From Faecalicatena fissicatena (lineage in GTDB: Bacteria; Bacillota; Clostridia; Lachnospirales; Lachnospiraceae), in NCBI GenBank assembly GCA_001028025.1, contig LDAQ01000151.1, positions 1 to 5,819 on the forward strand: DNA of 5,819 nt. The letters run 5' to 3'. The notes below the pieces were generated by a model that made no database searches, was not told the DNA's origin, and saw nothing but the letters and a program-made list of their open reading frames with translations. The position numbers were made by a program, and so were the translations under genes. This document shows, one piece after another, positions 5,193 through 5,819 of this stretch; position 1 is the first letter of the stretch; each line of letters starts with the position of its first letter.

Positions 5193-5510
5193 GGATGGGG
5201 GGGACGCTCCATGAAGGGATAGCCGCAAATCCCCATAAGAACATACCTGTCCTTTCAAAATCGCGGACACGGACCTAAGAAATTCCAGACGGGAAACAGC
5301 CGCAAAAATGGAGCACAGCTGACACATCGAGAGAAATCTGATGATTTCTCACGCTGGGTCAGCTGATTTTTTGATTCGGAATCAAAAAATCTCTCCATTT
5401 TCACGGCTGTTTCCCGCCAGGAATTTCTAAGGTTCGCTTTAGCGATTTTGAAAGGACAGGTATGTTCTTTTGGGGATTTGCGGCTATCCCTTCATGGAGC
5501 TGGTGCATCC
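5193..5510. repeat. Element B: giant cloverleaf palindrome with arms of about 110 nt
   Basis: The outer arm 5206-5264 pairs with 5442-5500 at 58 of 59 positions (one T/T mismatch at 5236/5470). GGATG/CATCC (5193-5197, 5506-5510) can extend it outward. Past a 5x5 internal loop, 5270-5286 pairs with 5420-5436 (one A/A mismatch, one G-T), then 5291-5302 with 5404-5415 and 5305-5313 with 5393-5401. The closed junction holds two hairpins. The first is CAGCTGAC (5316-5323)/GTCAGCTG (5358-5365), topped by GAGAAATC (5331-5338)/GATTTCTC (5343-5350) around TGAT. The second is ATTTTTTGATT (5366-5376)/AATCAAAAAAT (5380-5390) with loop CGG. There is no coding frame of note and no transposase. It starts 11 nt after the membrane-protein stop. 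Architecture and loops match element A. It could be a MITE-like element, a long double-stranded RNA hairpin or a DNA cruciform; the family is not recognised. Confidence 0.93.
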
Positions 5511-5537
5511 AACGGGTGGACAAAATTCGTTACTAGG

Positions 5538-5819
5538 GTGTGCCCTCAGACGGGGGCAGCGTATGGATATGAATTGGTGCAGCTAAGCTATCATATCCCC
5601 AGTAGGTTATGTTGATAAGAGCGTTATAACTAAAAAGCCATTCAACTAATAATGTATTTTTAACCAATTAAAAACTTACCCAAGCCATACAAGTTTCACC
5701 AATCCGATCCCCATCCGCAGCTCCGGTCGATGCCTCACCCTGGGAACGAGTCTTTTCTGCCGACCGGATGAACCAGCTTACCGGGAGCCGGGACGGGCTG
5801 TGAAAAACACCTGTCCTGT
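5538..5819 (+). ncRNA. Hairpin-rich non-coding region; possible 5' end of a group II intron (truncated by window)
   Basis: No convincing gene is seen here, but local hairpins follow one another. TGCCCTC (5541-5547) pairs GGGGGCA (5552-5558). GGATATGA (5565-5572) pairs TCATATCC (5591-5598). GTTAT (5606-5610) pairs ATAAC (5626-5630), followed by AAAAAGCCA (5632-5640). TCCGGTCG (5722-5729) pairs CGACCGGA (5761-5768), and GGACGG (5791-5796) with CTGTCC (5811-5816) closes a bulged stem. The first five bases, GTGTG (5538-5542), fit the group II intron 5' consensus GUGYG. The order GUGYGCCC, hairpin, hairpin, A-rich run and AGCC resembles domain I of the Lactococcus Ll.LtrB intron as I remember it. 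The reverse transcriptase and domains V-VI would lie outside the window. A different structured RNA or decayed mobile DNA is also possible. Confidence 0.33.

Noticed and set aside
5186..5505. TGGTG direct repeats (5186-5190 and 5501-5505) as a target-site duplication of element B
   Set aside because: The copies are not placed symmetrically relative to the palindrome ends, and a 5-nt match in this G/T-rich sequence is easily chance.
5668..5819. Reverse-strand frame open from the window edge to a TAA at 5670-5668
   Set aside because: About 50 codons with no recognisable motif, overlapping strong hairpins; more likely non-coding. Sequence beyond 5819 would settle it.
1..5819. CRISPR arrays, tRNA or rRNA genes, and transposase or integrase genes
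   Set aside because: No regularly spaced identical repeats, no tRNA- or rRNA-like segments and no mobility-enzyme motifs were seen on either strand.

Overview
The window looks like an accessory stretch of a Bacillota chromosome, most likely a gut-type Clostridia/Lachnospiraceae relative. The reasons are moderate G+C, strong AGGAGG-type ribosome binding sites, ATG and GTG starts, a stand-alone CarD-family protein of the clostridial type, and a YtrA-type GntR regulator paired with a DUF5808-like membrane protein. All five complete genes are on the + strand. The genus cannot be fixed from the sequence alone.

Layout. Positions 3-86 may be the tail of an upstream membrane protein that overlaps the next gene. 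Positions 73-1062 encode an AraC-family regulator with an N-terminal cupin-like sensor. Positions 1149-2090 encode a PfkB-family sugar or nucleoside kinase. These two probably form a carbohydrate-use unit whose transport and catabolic genes lie upstream of the window. The 2091-2326 spacer holds an extended -10 promoter, a terminator-like hairpin and the start region of a CarD-family RNA polymerase-binding regulator (2327-2833). Positions 2834-3310 are gene-free: a cloverleaf-shaped palindrome (element A, 2921-3051), a degenerate 40-bp tandem repeat, and the promoter with overlapping operator for the GntR regulator (3311-3712). That regulator is followed, probably in one operon, by a 466-residue multi-pass membrane protein (3782-5182).

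Positions 5183-5819 contain no convincing gene. Most of the first half is a very large palindrome (element B, 5193-5510) whose two arms of roughly 110 nt close over two smaller hairpins. It is followed by a hairpin-rich stretch beginning GTGTG at 5538 that resembles the 5' end of a group II intron cut off by the window edge.

The most interesting signal is that elements A and B, 2.2 kb apart, share one architecture: a long closing stem, a first hairpin and a second hairpin. They also share the apical sequences of both inner hairpins (CTGATG in the first, TGATTYGGAA in the second), while the stem sequences differ but stay paired. That is the pattern expected of a family of structured or mobile elements under selection for folding. 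I do not recognise the family.
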